Shown in pieces: positions 1 through 10,292 of a stretch of 64,000 nt of DNA (positions are counted from its first letter, which is position 1; each line of letters starts with the position of its first letter). The notes below the pieces were generated by a model. That model ran no database searches. It was not told the DNA's origin and saw only the letters and a list, made by a program, of their open reading frames with translations. The position numbers and the translations under genes were made by a program. Source of the DNA: Plotosus lineatus. Lineage: Eukaryota > Chordata > Actinopteri > Siluriformes > Plotosidae. The stretch spans positions 59,007,080 through 59,071,079 of the forward strand of contig CM045729.1 in assembly GCA_024760905.1 (NCBI GenBank), in the 5' to 3' direction.

Positions 1-117
1 GTGGATGGAAAGAGAAATAAAGTAGGGGTCATCTTGAAGGAGGGGATGGTCAGGAATGTTCTAGAAATGAAAAGAGTGTCAGACAGAGTGATGAGTCTCA
101 AGTGAGAAATTGAAGGT

Positions 118-575
118 GTGATGTTCAATGTTGTTAGTGCTTATGCCCCACAGGCAGGATGTGAGCGAGAAGAGAAGGAGAGATTCTGGAGAGAGTTAGA
201 AGAAGTGATGCAGAGGACCTCCAGAGGTGAAAGAGTGGACATTGGTGCAGACTTCAATGGACATGTTGGTGCAGGCAACATAGGGGACGAGGGTTTGGTA
301 TCCAGGACAGGAACACAGAAGGACAGATGTTCATAGATTTTGCAAAAAGGATGGAAATGACTGAGGTGAATACTTTCTTCCAGAAGAGAGAGGAGCATAG
401 GGTGACTTATAAAAGCGGAGGTAGGAGCACACAGGTAGACTACATCTTGTGTAGGCGGTGTAATTTGAAAGAAGTCAGTGACTGCAAAGTAGTAGTGGGT
501 GAGAGTGTTGCCAAACTGATTAGGATGGCAGTGTGCAAAATGATGCTGATAGTAAGAAAGGTGAAGAAGGCATAG
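118..575 (+). pseudogene. RTE endonuclease domain fragment
   Basis: Remnant of the APE-like endonuclease that nicks target DNA for target-primed reverse transcription. The phase beginning at 118 reads FNVVSAYAPQAG, then an acidic helix and GADFNGHVG, which holds the Asp/Asn pair typical of the EEP fold. Near 330 the frame shifts, and the domain continues as VNTFFQKREEHRVTYKSGG followed by QVDYILCRR, the usual RTE endonuclease C-terminus. The matching upstream phase at 1-102 ends in a stop. Not functional. Confidence 0.75.
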
Positions 576-1081
576 GCAGAGCAGAAGACAAAGTGGTGGA
601 AGCTGAAAAAGAAAGAGTGTCGTGTTGTCTTCAAGGAGGAGTTGAAACAGGTTTTTGGTGGTCAGGAAGTGCTTTCAGATGACTGGACAACTACAGCTAA
701 TGTGATCAGGGAGACAGGTAGGAGAGTACGTGGCGTGTCCTCTGGAAGGACAGTAGATAAGGAGACTTGGTGGTTGAATGAGGAAGTGCAGGAGTGTGTA
801 CAAAAGAAGAGGTTAGCTAAGAAGAAATGGGACATAGAGAGGACCGAAGAGAGTAAATAGCAGTACAGGGAGACACAGCGTAAAGCGAAGGTAGCGGTGT
901 CAAAGGCCAAACAGAGGGCGTATGATGATTTGTATGCTAGGTTGGACAGTAAAGATGGAAAAAATGATTTATACAGGTTGGCACAGCAGAGTAATAGAGA
1001 TGGGAAGGACGTGCAGCAAGTTAGAGTGATTAAGGACAGAGTGGGAAACATGTTGACTGATGACAGAAGTGTGCTGGGAAG

Positions 1082-1978
1082 ATGGAAGAGTACTTTGAAG
1101 AGCTGATGAATGAGGAAAATGAGAGAGAAAAAAGAGTAGAAAAGATGACTGTTGATGACCAAGAAGTAGCAAAGATTAGTAAGGGTGAAGTGAGGAGGGC
1201 ATTGAAGAGGATGAAGAGTGGAAAGGCAGTTGGTCCTAATGATATACCAGTGGAGGTATGGAAGTGTCTAGGAGAGGTAGTAGTAGATTTTCTGACAAGA
1301 ACATTCAACACGGTCTTAGAGAGTGAGAGGATGCCGGAGGAATGGAGGACAAGTGTGCTTGTGCCCATTTTTAATAACAAGGGAGATGCGCAGGGTTGTG
1401 GCAACTACAGAGAGATAAAGTTGATGAGCCATACAATGAAGCTATGGGAAAGAATAGTGGAAGCTATACTAAGGGCAGAGGTCAGCATTTGTGAACAACA
1501 GTTTGGTTTCATGCCAAGAAAGTGCCCCTTCTTGTTTGCTATGGTGATGGACAGGCTGGCAGATGAGATTAGACAAGAATCTCCATGGACTATGATGTTT
1601 GCAGATGACATTGTTACCTGTAGTGAGAGCAGAGAACAAGTGCAGGAAAAGCTAGAGAGGTGGAGGTATGCCCTGGAAAGGAGAGGAATGAAGGTTAGCC
1701 TCAGTAAAACAGAATACATGTGGGTGAACCACAAGGACCCAAGAGGAACTGTGAGATTACAGGGAGCAGAGATAAAGAAGGTGGAGGATTTTAAGTACTT
1801 CGGCTCAACAATCCAGAACAATGGAGAGTATGGAAAAGAGGTGAAGAAGCATGTGCAGGCAGGTTGGAATGGTTGGAGAAAAGTATCTGGTGTGACGTGC
1901 GATATGAAGGTATCAGCAAGAATGAAAGGAAAAGTGTACAAGATGGTGATGAGGCCAGCGATGTTGTATGGTTTATAA
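1082..1978 (+). pseudogene. RTE reverse transcriptase, internally deleted
   Basis: Open stretch of 298 codons covering part of the reverse transcriptase. It starts with the GKAVGPNDIPVEVWK fingers motif, then MPEEWRTSVLVPIF, then a junction at GFMPRKCPFLFAMVMDRL where palm motif A and the QG motif are lost. The FADDIV catalytic loop, the thumb (YFGSTIQNNGE) and the connector ending MLYGL follow. The two Asp of FADD are present but their motif A partner is gone, so no polymerase could form. A stop codon (ttataaaca) separates it from the C-terminal block at 1982-2341. Confidence 0.85.
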
Positions 1979-1981
1979 ACA

Positions 1982-2341
1982 GTGGCCCTGGGGAAAAGAC
2001 AGGAGGCTGAGCTGGAGGTAGCAGAGATGAAAATGTTCAGGTTCTCTTTGGGAGTAACAAGGATGGATAGGATCAGGAATGAGTACATCAGAGGGAGGGC
2101 ACATGTTAGAGGTTTTCGAGACAAAGTCAGAGAGGCTCGATTGAGATGGTTTGGACATGTACAGAGGAGGGATAGAGAGTATATTGGTAGTAGGATGCTG
2201 AGGTTGGAACTACCAGGCAGAAGGTCTAGAGGCAGACCAAAGAGATTTATGGATGTGGTGAAGGAGGACATGAAGGTAGTTGGAGTAAGAGTAGAAGATA
2301 CAGAGGATAGGGTGAGATGGAGGCGGATGGTTTGCTGGTGA
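1982..2341 (+). pseudogene. RTE C-terminal domain
   Basis: Continues the RTE protein after one stop codon: AEMKMFRFSLGVTRMDRIRN, then LRWFGHVQRRD and GRRSRGRPKRFMD, ending with MVCW. The basic RGRP-type stretch is typical of the RTE/BovB C-terminus. The end of the frame and the following cccctgaagggaaaagccg match the 3' ends of all other RTE copies in this window. Confidence 0.8.
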
Positions 2342-2626
2342 CCCCTGAAGGGAAAAGCCGAAAGGAGAAGAAGAAGAAGAAAAGGAAGAAGAAGAAGAAG
2401 AATGTGAAGGACAGATATTGCACCATTAGATTGGTAGATCACTTCAGAACTCTCTATTCCTCTTCCTGAAGGTTGCCAAAATTGAAGGTAAAAATGAACG
2501 TCCTTGCCATATTAATGTTGTTTTTATTCAACAGATTTTTTAAAAAAGAAAGAAAAACTCAGTTTCCAAAGCAGAAAATTTTATTGCCTTGAGCAATCGA
2601 CCTTTCTTTGTCGCTGAGGACACTAG

Positions 2627-2995
2627 ATTCATTCATTCATTCATTTTCTGACCACTTAATCCTAAGTAGGACTGTGGGGAGGCTTTTACACCTCAGCCGT
2701 CTCAGAGCAAGGGCAGAGTACACCCTGGACAGCTTTCCAGGCCATTGCAGGGTAGAAACACGCTGATGGCGATGCAACTACTCTTGATGAAAGTCGGAAA
2801 TGGTTATTTTACATGATTCTTACCAGACAGTGGAAGACATGGGCAGTCTTTCATAACCCAGTTAGTGACAACTGCTGACAGTGGGACCTGAACCCTCAAA
2901 CTTGGGATCGGTAATCCAGCAGTTTGCCACCGGGCAGTGGTGGCCCAGTGGCAAGCTTCTGGATTACCAGTAGCTTGCCACCGGGCCACCACTGG
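2627..2995 (-). mobile_element. tRNA-derived SINE, (GAAT)n tail (SINE-A copy 1)
   Basis: The plus strand shows the reversed tail (cattcattcattttctgac), then the family body (gaaacacgctgatggcgatg, tttacatg) and, near 2890-2935, the reversed tRNA-like head with a B-box-like segment. At the head end, about 2930-2995, the head is duplicated as an inverted copy, giving a hairpin (gccaccgggc ... gccaccgggccaccactgg). About fifteen relatives lie in this window. Confidence 0.8.
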
Positions 2996-3067
2996 CCTAG
3001 GGCAGTAGATTTTGTTGGTTAAGCTTAATTTGCCTTGTTGAACGGTGCCAATTGCTATTTTTAGGTA

Positions 3068-3395
3068 CAGAGGATATAAAGGTCTGCACACTCCTGCTCA
3101 AATGGCACGTTTTTGGGATGTAAAAGACATGAGACCAAGGCAAATCATTTCAAAACTTTTTTCCACCATTCATGTGGCCTCTAACCTGTACAGCTCAATT
3201 GAAAAACAAATTACAATCTTTTAGGGAGGGGAAGTAAAAATCAACAAATGTTTAATGTGGCTGCACAAGTGTGTACATCCTGTTATAACTGGGGTATGGC
3301 TTTGTTCAAAATTAACCATTCATATTCAATCAAACTCATTGTGAAATTGAATAAGACCGAGAAAGAGAGATAACATCTGATGAATGTTGGGTTAG
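3068..3395 (+). mobile_element. Tc1-like transposon, 5' end fragment
   Basis: Begins right after a TA dinucleotide as CAGAGGATATAAAGGTCTGC. It continues with cacactcctgctcaaatggc, gagaccaaggcaaatcattt and acctgtacagctcaattg, a sequence I recognise as the terminal region of a common fish Tc1-like element. No transposase frame and no matching right end follow, so it is a truncated terminus. Confidence 0.6.
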
Positions 3396-3521
3396 GGGTC
3401 ATTCAACATTTTCAACATTTTCCTAAGCGGACAAAACGTACGCTAGGGGGGAGGGGGTAAGATGTCTGGGTAAACTTTTTAATATAAAAATGTCTATCAA
3501 CAATAATACATGCGATCGTGA

Positions 3522-3573
3522 ATATATATGTATATATATATATATATATCTTTTTTTTTTTTTTTTTTTTTTT
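3522..3573. repeat. (TA)n followed by poly-T
   Basis: TA dinucleotide run at about 3522-3549, then 23 T at 3551-3573. Simple sequence. Confidence 0.95.
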
Positions 3574-3622
3574 GTGCGTGTACGTTTGAAACTCTCAATG
3601 CGCGATTCGCCAACCACCTGCG

Positions 3623-3841
3623 GTGTTGCATATCTGCAAAGTCTGCAATGAATACTACCTAACCCGGTATCAGCTGCTGAAACATCAGAAGGCAGCTGAT
3701 CAAGGGCGCAAGGTGGGGGGCGCAAGGTGGGGGGTGCACCCCCCCCCCCCCCACACACACACACAGCAGGAGTTGAGTTCCACTGGACAAGAAATTATGT
3801 GTATTCACAATCTTGTAAATAAACTTAATGACTGTTATTAA
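3623..3841 (+). pseudogene. Short frame with C2H2-finger-like motif
   Basis: A 72-codon frame starts with a zinc-finger-like stretch, ICKVCNEYYLTRYQLLKHQK. It has Cys-x2-Cys, then the expected spacing to a His, but the second His is not clear. After this it runs into a G/C homopolymer and a (CA)n tract, so it cannot be an intact protein. A distantly similar reversed segment (around 7030-7110, with gcccttgctgatcac beside a C run) suggests both come from an unrecognised repeat rather than a host gene. Confidence 0.25.
3739..3766. repeat. poly-C plus (CA)n
   Basis: Run of about 14 C followed by a short CA tract. Confidence 0.9.
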
Positions 3842-3844
3842 AGA

Positions 3845-4150
3845 AAAAGTCAGAGATAAGTTTCGCATTAGAGTCAGGAAGTAAACCGAAAGTTAACGTG
3901 TAACGGGCACTGCGCATGTGCACGCCCGAACTGACCAATCAATAAACATAATATCGGTAAGCAATAATAGCTGAACACTGTCAATCAAACAAAGTGCAAG
4001 TGTGAGAATAAAGCACAATTTGTTAGTACTGCCTCCGGCTACTGCACATGTGTTTGAACACAAACATTGACGCACAGAGAATGAATGGCTAAAATAATCA
4101 TAAGCCATCCAGCCTGTATCTGCAGCCTAATGCTCAGTACTTTTATAAAA
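3845..4150. other. Apparently single-copy spacer
   Basis: No frame or repeat recognised. It contains gaccaatcaataaac near 3933, one CCAAT box; this is not enough to call a promoter. Confidence 0.4.
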
Positions 4151-4181
4151 TGAACAGTCTTTCTTTGTGATGTAAATGTGT

Positions 4182-4487
4182 GTCTTCCTTTCGGCTTTTT
4201 CCCTTTTACTTAGGTTTTTATGTCGGATGCCCCTCCTGTCACAACCCTTTTTAGCAAGGGACAGAAACACGCTGACCACTTTGCAGCTACTCTTTACAAA
4301 AGTCAGCAATGGTTCTTTTACATGCCTTCTCACCATAGACAGTGAGAGACATGGCCCGACTTTGATAACCCAGTTAGCTGCACTGGGGGGGGGGGGGGGG
4401 GGCAGTGACAACCTTGAGGAGAGCGGGACTCGAACCCCCAACCTTTGGATCAGCGATCCAGCACCCTATACCACTAGACCACCACTT
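4182..4487 (-). mobile_element. SINE-A copy 2, RTE-like tail variant
   Basis: The plus strand starts with gtcttcctttcggctttttc, which resembles the reversed 3' end of the RTE LINEs here (tttcctttcggcttttccc). The shared SINE body follows (tcacaacccttttagcaagg near 4239; caatggttcttttacatgcc near 4307). The tRNA-like head comes last: cgggactcgaaccccca is a reversed B box and ccactagaccaccact a reversed A box. A run of 18 G (4385-4402) sits inside it. Confidence 0.75.
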
Positions 4488-5509
4488 TTTGCTGTAAACT
4501 TTTTGTCTTTGTGCTGTAAATATGTATTAATATTTGTTTGTGCCTTGGAATAGATAAATAACTTTAGCTCAATTTGTAAATGTATTTAGTACATGTACTT
4601 GCAGATGTAGTTTGAAATATATTTGAGGATGTTTTTGGTTGAACTATAATATTTGATTTGTCTTCTGAGAGTAATAGATGAATCGTCTTCTGCTGAAAAA
4701 CTGTGCGTGGTGTTGGCGTGAGATTCCATGTTGTTTATATCATATGCTGTGACAAGGCATGCACTATACAGTAGTCCCTCGACATTCGTGGGGCTTCGGT
4801 TCCAAGCCTTCCCACGAATTGAGATAATCCGTGAGTTCTGTGCCTGGAAGTAAAACCCCATGTATCACGTCACATGTGTGAATGAGCAGCCGGAAGTAAA
4901 ATACTATGTATCTATTACGTGCGTTGAAATATGCTTCTTAAACACATTCTATAGACAGTCTTACTCATTAATACAGTATTAATGTAGTAAAATATAGTAA
5001 TGATTCAGAAAAAATTTTCAATTTTTACTCTTATTTTTATTGATGATAAAATATAAACATTATACAGCATATACTGTTGTAAATCACTCGCTTTAAACTC
5101 TTTTTCAGTTATTATTCCAGTGCAGTACATAAGTTAATTCTGAGAATATTTGTGCGTGAGAGTTTATGTTCTGTAGCATGTTTAACAAATGATACCAAAA
5201 GGATAAACTTTATTACGCTTCATGCCCTTTTACATTGAACTTGGAGTGATGTCTTGGAGTGACGTCTCCAAGATGGCGCTGCCTAGAGGGCAACGTCGCG
5301 GAGTTCTCAGAGTCAAATTGTTTCTTTGTTCATTTTAATTTGTTTTATTTGTTTGTTCATGTTTTGCACTATGCTCATCTATGATCGGTTGACCCTACTA
5401 CAGCTATGAGCAGCTTCAGCTTCTGGCAACTAAGCACGCAACAACTTCTATTGTGAGCTGCTATGCTATGGGAGCTCCATGCTAACCGCCCAGGCGGGGT
5501 TCTCAGAGG

Positions 5510-5760
5510 CTTGGTGAGCACTTCCGGCCATACTGCTTGAAAATGTTCAGTCCCTGCGAAACAAGATGGACGAGCTTCATGCTCAGATTGCAGCACAGAG
5601 GGATCCACAGGACTGTGTTTCAGTGAAACATGGTTCAAGGAGAGTACACCCGATACGGCGACTATACCAGCCGGCTACAAGGCCTTCATCCCCTGCAATC
5701 CCAAGCGCCGGAGTCGTCGTTCAGCCCCTTCCCGCCTGGGCTTATTGCTAGCTGGGATGC
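5510..5760 (+). pseudogene. L2-type LINE endonuclease fragment inside T1
   Basis: The core of T1 encodes ENVQSLRNKMDELHAQIA (5537-5590), then QDCVSVKHGSRR. ANVQSL-type sequence followed by K-x-DEL is the hallmark of the start of the L2-clade endonuclease domain. Downstream, in another phase, thr/ala-rich sequence resembling the next part of the same domain is readable, so there is at least one frameshift. The same fragment is at 18442-18705 in T2, in the same orientation relative to the transposon. No L2 reverse transcriptase is present. Confidence 0.6.
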
Positions 5761-5785
5761 GGCTCGCATTGAGCTACCTACCATA

Positions 5786-5825
5786 GCATGTTATCTCTGC
5801 TAATAGCATGTTATCTCTGCTTAGT
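5786..5825 (+). repeat. 20-bp direct duplication in T1 core
   Basis: tagcatgttatctctgct occurs twice back to back. Small local duplication not visible in T2. Confidence 0.8.
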
Positions 5826-6272
5826 TATACACGCCCGAAGATACTCCGATCTTATAGCTGTAGTAGAGTCAACCATCGTAGACGAGCATAGTGCAAAACA
5901 TGAACAAACGAAACAACAAATAAAACAAATTAAAACAAACAAAGAAACAATTTGACTCTGAGAACTCTGTGACGTCGCCCTCTGGGCAGCGCCATCTTGA
6001 AGATGTCACTCCAACTTCAATGTAAAAGAACATGAAGGGTACTGTAATAAAGTTTATCCTTTTGGTATCGTTTGTTAAACATGCTACAGAACATAAAATC
6101 TCACGAATAAATATGAACATAGGTACTGTACTGAAATAATAATTGAAAAAGACAACTGTTCAGAGAAAACCATCGTTTCTCAGGAGAAAGTCTTATTTCT
6201 TCAGAAGAGACATCCAGCGTTTTCTATCGCTTAGCCAGAGAACACACATAGCGTTTGAGTGGTATAGAGCTT

Positions 6273-6585
6273 CTTCTTCACTTATCCCTTAACATCCGAG
6301 GATGTTGTTGGGGTGCCTCCATGGCGAGACTTGGGCTGATTTGGCCTGGCGGAGCCTACCCCTCTCCAGGTCGTAGAAACACGCTGACGGCTCTGCAGCT
6401 ACTCTTTACGAAAGTCAGCAATGGGTCTTTTACATGCCTCTCACCATAAACAGTGAGAGACATGGCCTGCCTTTGATAACCCAGTTAGCTGCACTGGGGG
6501 GACAGTGACAACCTTCTGGGGACTAGAACCCCCAACCTTAGAATTAGCAATCCAGTGCCCTATACCACTAGACCACCACCGCCTG
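6273..6585 (-). mobile_element. SINE-A copy 3, inserted in T1
   Basis: Flanked by a perfect 10-bp direct repeat tatagagctt (6263-6272 and 6586-6595), a clear target-site duplication. Body and head match the family (aaacacgctgacggctctgc, tgcactggggggacagtgac, reversed B box gactagaacccccaa). The tail side differs from copies 1 and 2 (gatgttgttggggtgcctcc). Insertion postdates T1. Confidence 0.85.
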
Positions 6586-7109
6586 TATAGAGCTTAACTG
6601 GTAATTAAAACACACACAGAAAAAAGGCTCATTGACAACTTGTGCGTGAATGAGGAAAAAGGGGTGGGACATCAGCTCAACGAATCAGGAGAAAGAAGGA
6701 CAGCCATTAGCTGAATTTGAATCACATGCCGGTTGCTTGGCAGTCAGCGAACACTCAAACTGTGGGTGCAAAACCTCGAATAGTCAAGGGCATACTGTAT
6801 TTTATGTGGTACTTTGTATCAACTCAATGACGTCACGGTAACTTTGTGTAGGTGGGCACTAAGCAACGGCGGCTTTCGGGTCGATAACTTCTACGACAAG
6901 CACATAAAACAAAACCGCTGTGTGTGCAATGGTTTATTTATGATATAAAATTTAAGCCACAATCGCTTCAATAAACTTTACTTAAGCTACCGCCAACTTA
7001 TTTAGTCGGAGTTTCATTTACCCTTTAAGGCTTCGGCTCCGGTCAACCGAGAAGTGCAATACCCCCCCCCCCATGGTCAGACCAGCTTACGCCCTTGCTG
7101 ATCACAAAC

Positions 7110-7830
7110 TGAAGCGTGGTCGTCCAAAAGCCAATGACCAATAAAAAATGCAGACATTTTGAATTATATTTTAATAAAAAGATACTATTATTAAAAACAA
7201 CACCATTCTTATCATTAAATCCAAATGTCTTAATATTAATATTAAAGCAGGTATTATTAAAAAGAAGTCTTTAAAAGTATAATTTTTTATTGATTTCATT
7301 ATTATTTGACTGGTGTGTAAAAGAAGTATTGATCAAGGAAATACATTGCTTTATTTTATAAAAGAGGTTTGACCATTGTTTTGTTTAATATCTTATTTAA
7401 AAATCCTGCCGAGAGATCATCCACATTTTTTTTATGCTTTCGGGGGGATATTATATAAGCCGATCTGGAAGTTATCGGGGCAAAAACAAAGTGTGGAGAA
7501 GTCGTACCTGGCATTCTTCCTCACTTTGCTTCTGATTGGTTGCAAGTTCATTATTTCACTGAAAAGCTTTCAATCAGTGGACAAACTATAAACTGAGTTC
7601 AAAAACAATGAGTGCCATTCATGAAGGCTAACACAGAACCACAGACATTTTGATGCATGGAGCAGGAAGCAGGAAGCTCAACATGGGAAAATTGCTGAGA
7701 TTAATCAATACTAACCATTACAAATTGAGGACAGTTTCAACCATGTAATAGATTCCAAACACTCTGAGTCTCTCATCAAACAACCCAATGAGCAAAAAAC
7801 AAGACCTTTTCTCATTCTTGATTACAAGCA
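7110..7830. other. AT-rich single-copy stretch
   Basis: No long frame or recognised repeat. TATA-rich and TTAATATTAATATTAA-like sequence near 7230. I see no gene. Confidence 0.4.
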
Positions 7831-7831
7831 C

Positions 7832-7908
<77 letters not shown>

Positions 7909-7984
7909 ACTCTCTCACACACACACACACACAGACACACACACACACACACACACAGACACACACACACACACACACACACAC
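7831..7984. repeat. (CT)n(CA)n array
   Basis: CT tract with a few G interruptions to about 7917, then CA to 7984. Confidence 0.97.
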
Positions 7985-8097
7985 TGCTTGATTGCTATGA
8001 GCTCCTCTGAACACAGGAGCCCCGACTGACCCAGCACACGTGCGTTTCCTTGACAACTGACCATTTGTGTGTTATTATTGCTCCAAGCCCTGAGCTA

Positions 8098-8214
<117 letters not shown>

Positions 8215-8524
8215 CTGGTTTGCCCTACTAATTAAGTACTCTTTTGGACTTGCACATCGCTGAAATGTTTGCATACATTTAAATGTTTGAGACTAAATCA
8301 AAAGAAATTTGTTCACATACTATGTACCAATGCAATGCGATATTTGAATTGTTGAGTAAAATGAAACAGGTTATTTCTAATGTTTATAGTAACTTGCAAC
8401 TTCTACTATGCTTTGTAACTTTATCATACATGATGGCTATCAAATGAACAGATTAACAGCATTGTGACAATATGTTTAGTTTGGGATAAAAAGAGTGCTG
8501 CATAATTTTTTGGAACATACAATT
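8215..8524. other. Single-copy spacer
   Basis: AT-rich, no frame, no repeat recognised. Confidence 0.4.
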
Positions 8525-8685
8525 AGCCTGCTGTGCATTGTTTGGACTGTCTGAGGAAACCGGAGTACCCAGAGGAAACCCATTCAAGTACAGGGAGAAC
8601 ATGCAAACTCCACACAGAAATGCCCAAGATGGAAATCGAACCCAGGCCCTTTTGTTGTGAGGCAGACATGTTCCAGCTTATTCTT
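8525..8685 (-). mobile_element. V-SINE/Mermaid-like fragment
   Basis: Reversed family body: gaggaaaccggagtaccc, cagggagaacatgcaaactc, then the head gaaatcgaacccaggccc followed by gttgtgaggcagacatg. This is the classic fish tRNA-derived SINE with its polymerase III B box (reversed). The tail half is missing. Confidence 0.75.
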
Positions 8686-8902
8686 TTATATGATAAATAC
8701 TGACAATATAACACATTTATATCAAAAATTATTATTTTTTTAAATCTTTCCAAGAACGTACCATATAAAGAGAATTCAGAGAATTTGATATTTATATTAA
8801 TTTTCACTTTATGTTCCTTGTAGTAGCATGTGGGAAATATTTCTGTAGTATGGTTTAAAAACGCATTCATTTATTAATTTGTCAAATTCCCTACTTTTAC
8901 TA

Positions 8903-9160
8903 GAGTCGTGGGAAGGCTGGAGTGCCTCTCAGCCAACTGTGAGTGAATGCATGGTACACCCTGAAAACCTCACCAAACACAACCATTCACACTCACACTT
9001 AGGAAATATTTGGAACAGCTGGAGTTCGGAGGCAACCAACATAACCACTGAGAGACCACGCAGACTCCACACATAAACACCTTCACCAAGCCTATGACTT
9101 GAACCCATGACCATCTTAATGTAAGGCAGATGGGCTAACCATTACATCCCCATGCAGCGT
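8903..9160 (-). mobile_element. V-SINE/Mermaid-like copy, diverged
   Basis: Reversed tail (aaggctggagtgcctctcag, ggtacaccctgaaaacctc), mid part (ccattcacactcacacttag) and head (cttgaacccatgaccatctt, taaggcagatgggctaacc). Nearly full length but old. Confidence 0.7.
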
Positions 9161-9655
9161 GATTTCAAAACATTTGTGAAACCAATGAAAAGTCTCAAAG
9201 CAACCACGGCTTGGTGTAAACTACTTTAATAACTACATTGTTGCTCGGAAGATGATAGTACAATCAAACTAATTGGACGAAAGCTGGATTCGTTTAGTAT
9301 GAATGCGAGGGAGTTTCAAATGCAGACATTCAGAAAATGCTTCTGTAACTATGATTTGCTATTTTATCAAAAGTAGCATTTTCTGATAAGCGACGCATAA
9401 AGTGATCTAAGTCATGCATTTTCCATTCTATAATCAAGTCTCAGATCTCATTTTGAAGAATATTAAATCATATTAAATTTTTATCATATTTTATCAATAT
9501 TAAATTATCTTTAGCTCAGTATGCCAAATTTCTTATTAATCCATATTATGTGGGACATTTTTTCTTTAATGTTCACTACAGCCTTTTTTTTTTTTTTTGA
9601 ATGTTGAAACATGTTTTTAAGAATGTTTTTAAAATGTTAAAAAAAAATCAATTTC
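9160..9655. other. AT-rich single-copy spacer
   Basis: Short poly-T near 9582-9598. Nothing else seen. Confidence 0.4.
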
Positions 9656-9656
9656 T

Positions 9657-9934
9657 TCTTCTTTTCCTTTCACCTGTTCTTTTCCAGGGTCAATACAGTG
9701 AATCATCTGCCTCCATCTTCATTGAAGTCATATTAATGATTCATATGTTTTGATCTGGCATAGGTTTTTACATTGGATGCCCTTCCTGACACAACCCTTA
9801 GCACGGGGCAAAAACACGCTGATGGCTATGCAGCCTACTCTTGATGAAAGTCAGCAATGGTCCTTTTACACATGCCTCTAACCATAGACAATGAGAGACA
9901 TGGCCAGCCTTTGATAACCCAGTTAGCTGGACTG

Positions 9935-9938
<4 letters not shown>
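9657..9938 (-). mobile_element. SINE-A copy 4, RTE-like tail
   Basis: Starts cttcttcttttcctttcacc and includes gtgaatcatctgcctccatc, even closer to the RTE 3' end than copies 2, 5 and 6. The shared SINE body follows (gatgcccttcctgacacaac, gatgaaagtcagcaatggtc). The tRNA head is replaced by a poly-A run at 9938-9967 and a short (TA)n. Confidence 0.7.
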
Positions 9939-9969
<31 letters not shown>

Positions 9970-10050
9970 TTAATACCATATATATATATATATACATATA
10001 GACGCTCCCCGACTTACATTTTTAATTGGTTCTGGTTTATCACATAATGT

Positions 10051-10292
10051 CTGTCTGTCTTCCTTTCGGCTTTTTCCCTTTTACTCGGGAGTCGCCACAG
10101 CGAATCATCTGATTCGCACGTTTGATTTGGCAGAGGTTTTTACGTCAGATGCCCTTACTGTCACAACCCTTTTAGCAAGGGACAGAAACATGCTGACGAC
10201 TTTGCAGCTACTCTTTATGAATGTCAGCAACGGTTCTTTTACATGCCTCACACCATAGACAGTGAGAGACATGGCCAGCCTTTGATAACCCA
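10051..10292 (-). mobile_element. SINE-A copy 5, RTE-like tail
   Basis: gtctgtctgtcttcctttcgg start, ggagtcgccacagcgaatca, then the shared body to tttgataaccca. The tRNA-like head is absent, so the copy is 5' truncated. Confidence 0.75.

Larger units (their letters stand above)
1..2402 (+). mobile_element. RTE-clade LINE, broken long copy (copy A)
   Basis: Non-LTR retrotransposon of the RTE type, cut by the left edge of the window. In order: the C-terminal part of an APE-type endonuclease (about 1-330, with YAPQAG and DFNGHVG), a linker, the reverse transcriptase (about 1080-1980, with MMFADDIV) and the C-terminal region (1982-2341, RLRWFGHVQRRD). It ends in a GAA/AAG-rich tail at 2345-2402. 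The frame is broken by a stop near 103, frameshifts near 330 and 1085, and stops near 575, 860 and 1978. Compared with the copies at 25573 and 61661, the segment between GFMPRK and PFLFAMV (near 1521-1528) is missing. That is roughly 110 residues, including the first catalytic Asp (LDLEKAYD) and the GLHQGSALS block. It is certainly dead. Identity as a LINE is firm; the exact family name is inferred. Confidence 0.9.
4769..6797 (+). mobile_element. Pogo/Tigger-like fold-back transposon T1
   Basis: Starts after TA (4767-4768) as CAGTAGTCCCTCGAC and ends as TCAAGGGCATACTG before TA (6798-6799). CAGT termini with a TA duplication are typical of pogo/Tigger elements. No transposase frame is seen. 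Inside are two long inverted arms, about 5110-5400 and 5860-6140, sharing gtttatccttttggtatcg and atgagcatagtgcaaaacat-type sequence in opposite orientation. The core at 5400-5860 carries part of a LINE endonuclease frame. SINE-A copy 3 is inserted at 6273-6585. The same arrangement occurs inverted at 17714-19432 (T2), and relatives are T3 (34348-38090) and T4 (40226-42060). It looks non-autonomous. Confidence 0.7.

Noticed and set aside
1405..2442. 345-codon minus-strand frame opposite RTE copy A
   Set aside because: Shadow of the LINE coding strand; no motif of its own, and the same shadow appears at all RTE copies.
5786..5825. Regulatory operator from the 20-bp direct repeat
   Set aside because: Single local duplication in a transposon core with no supporting context.
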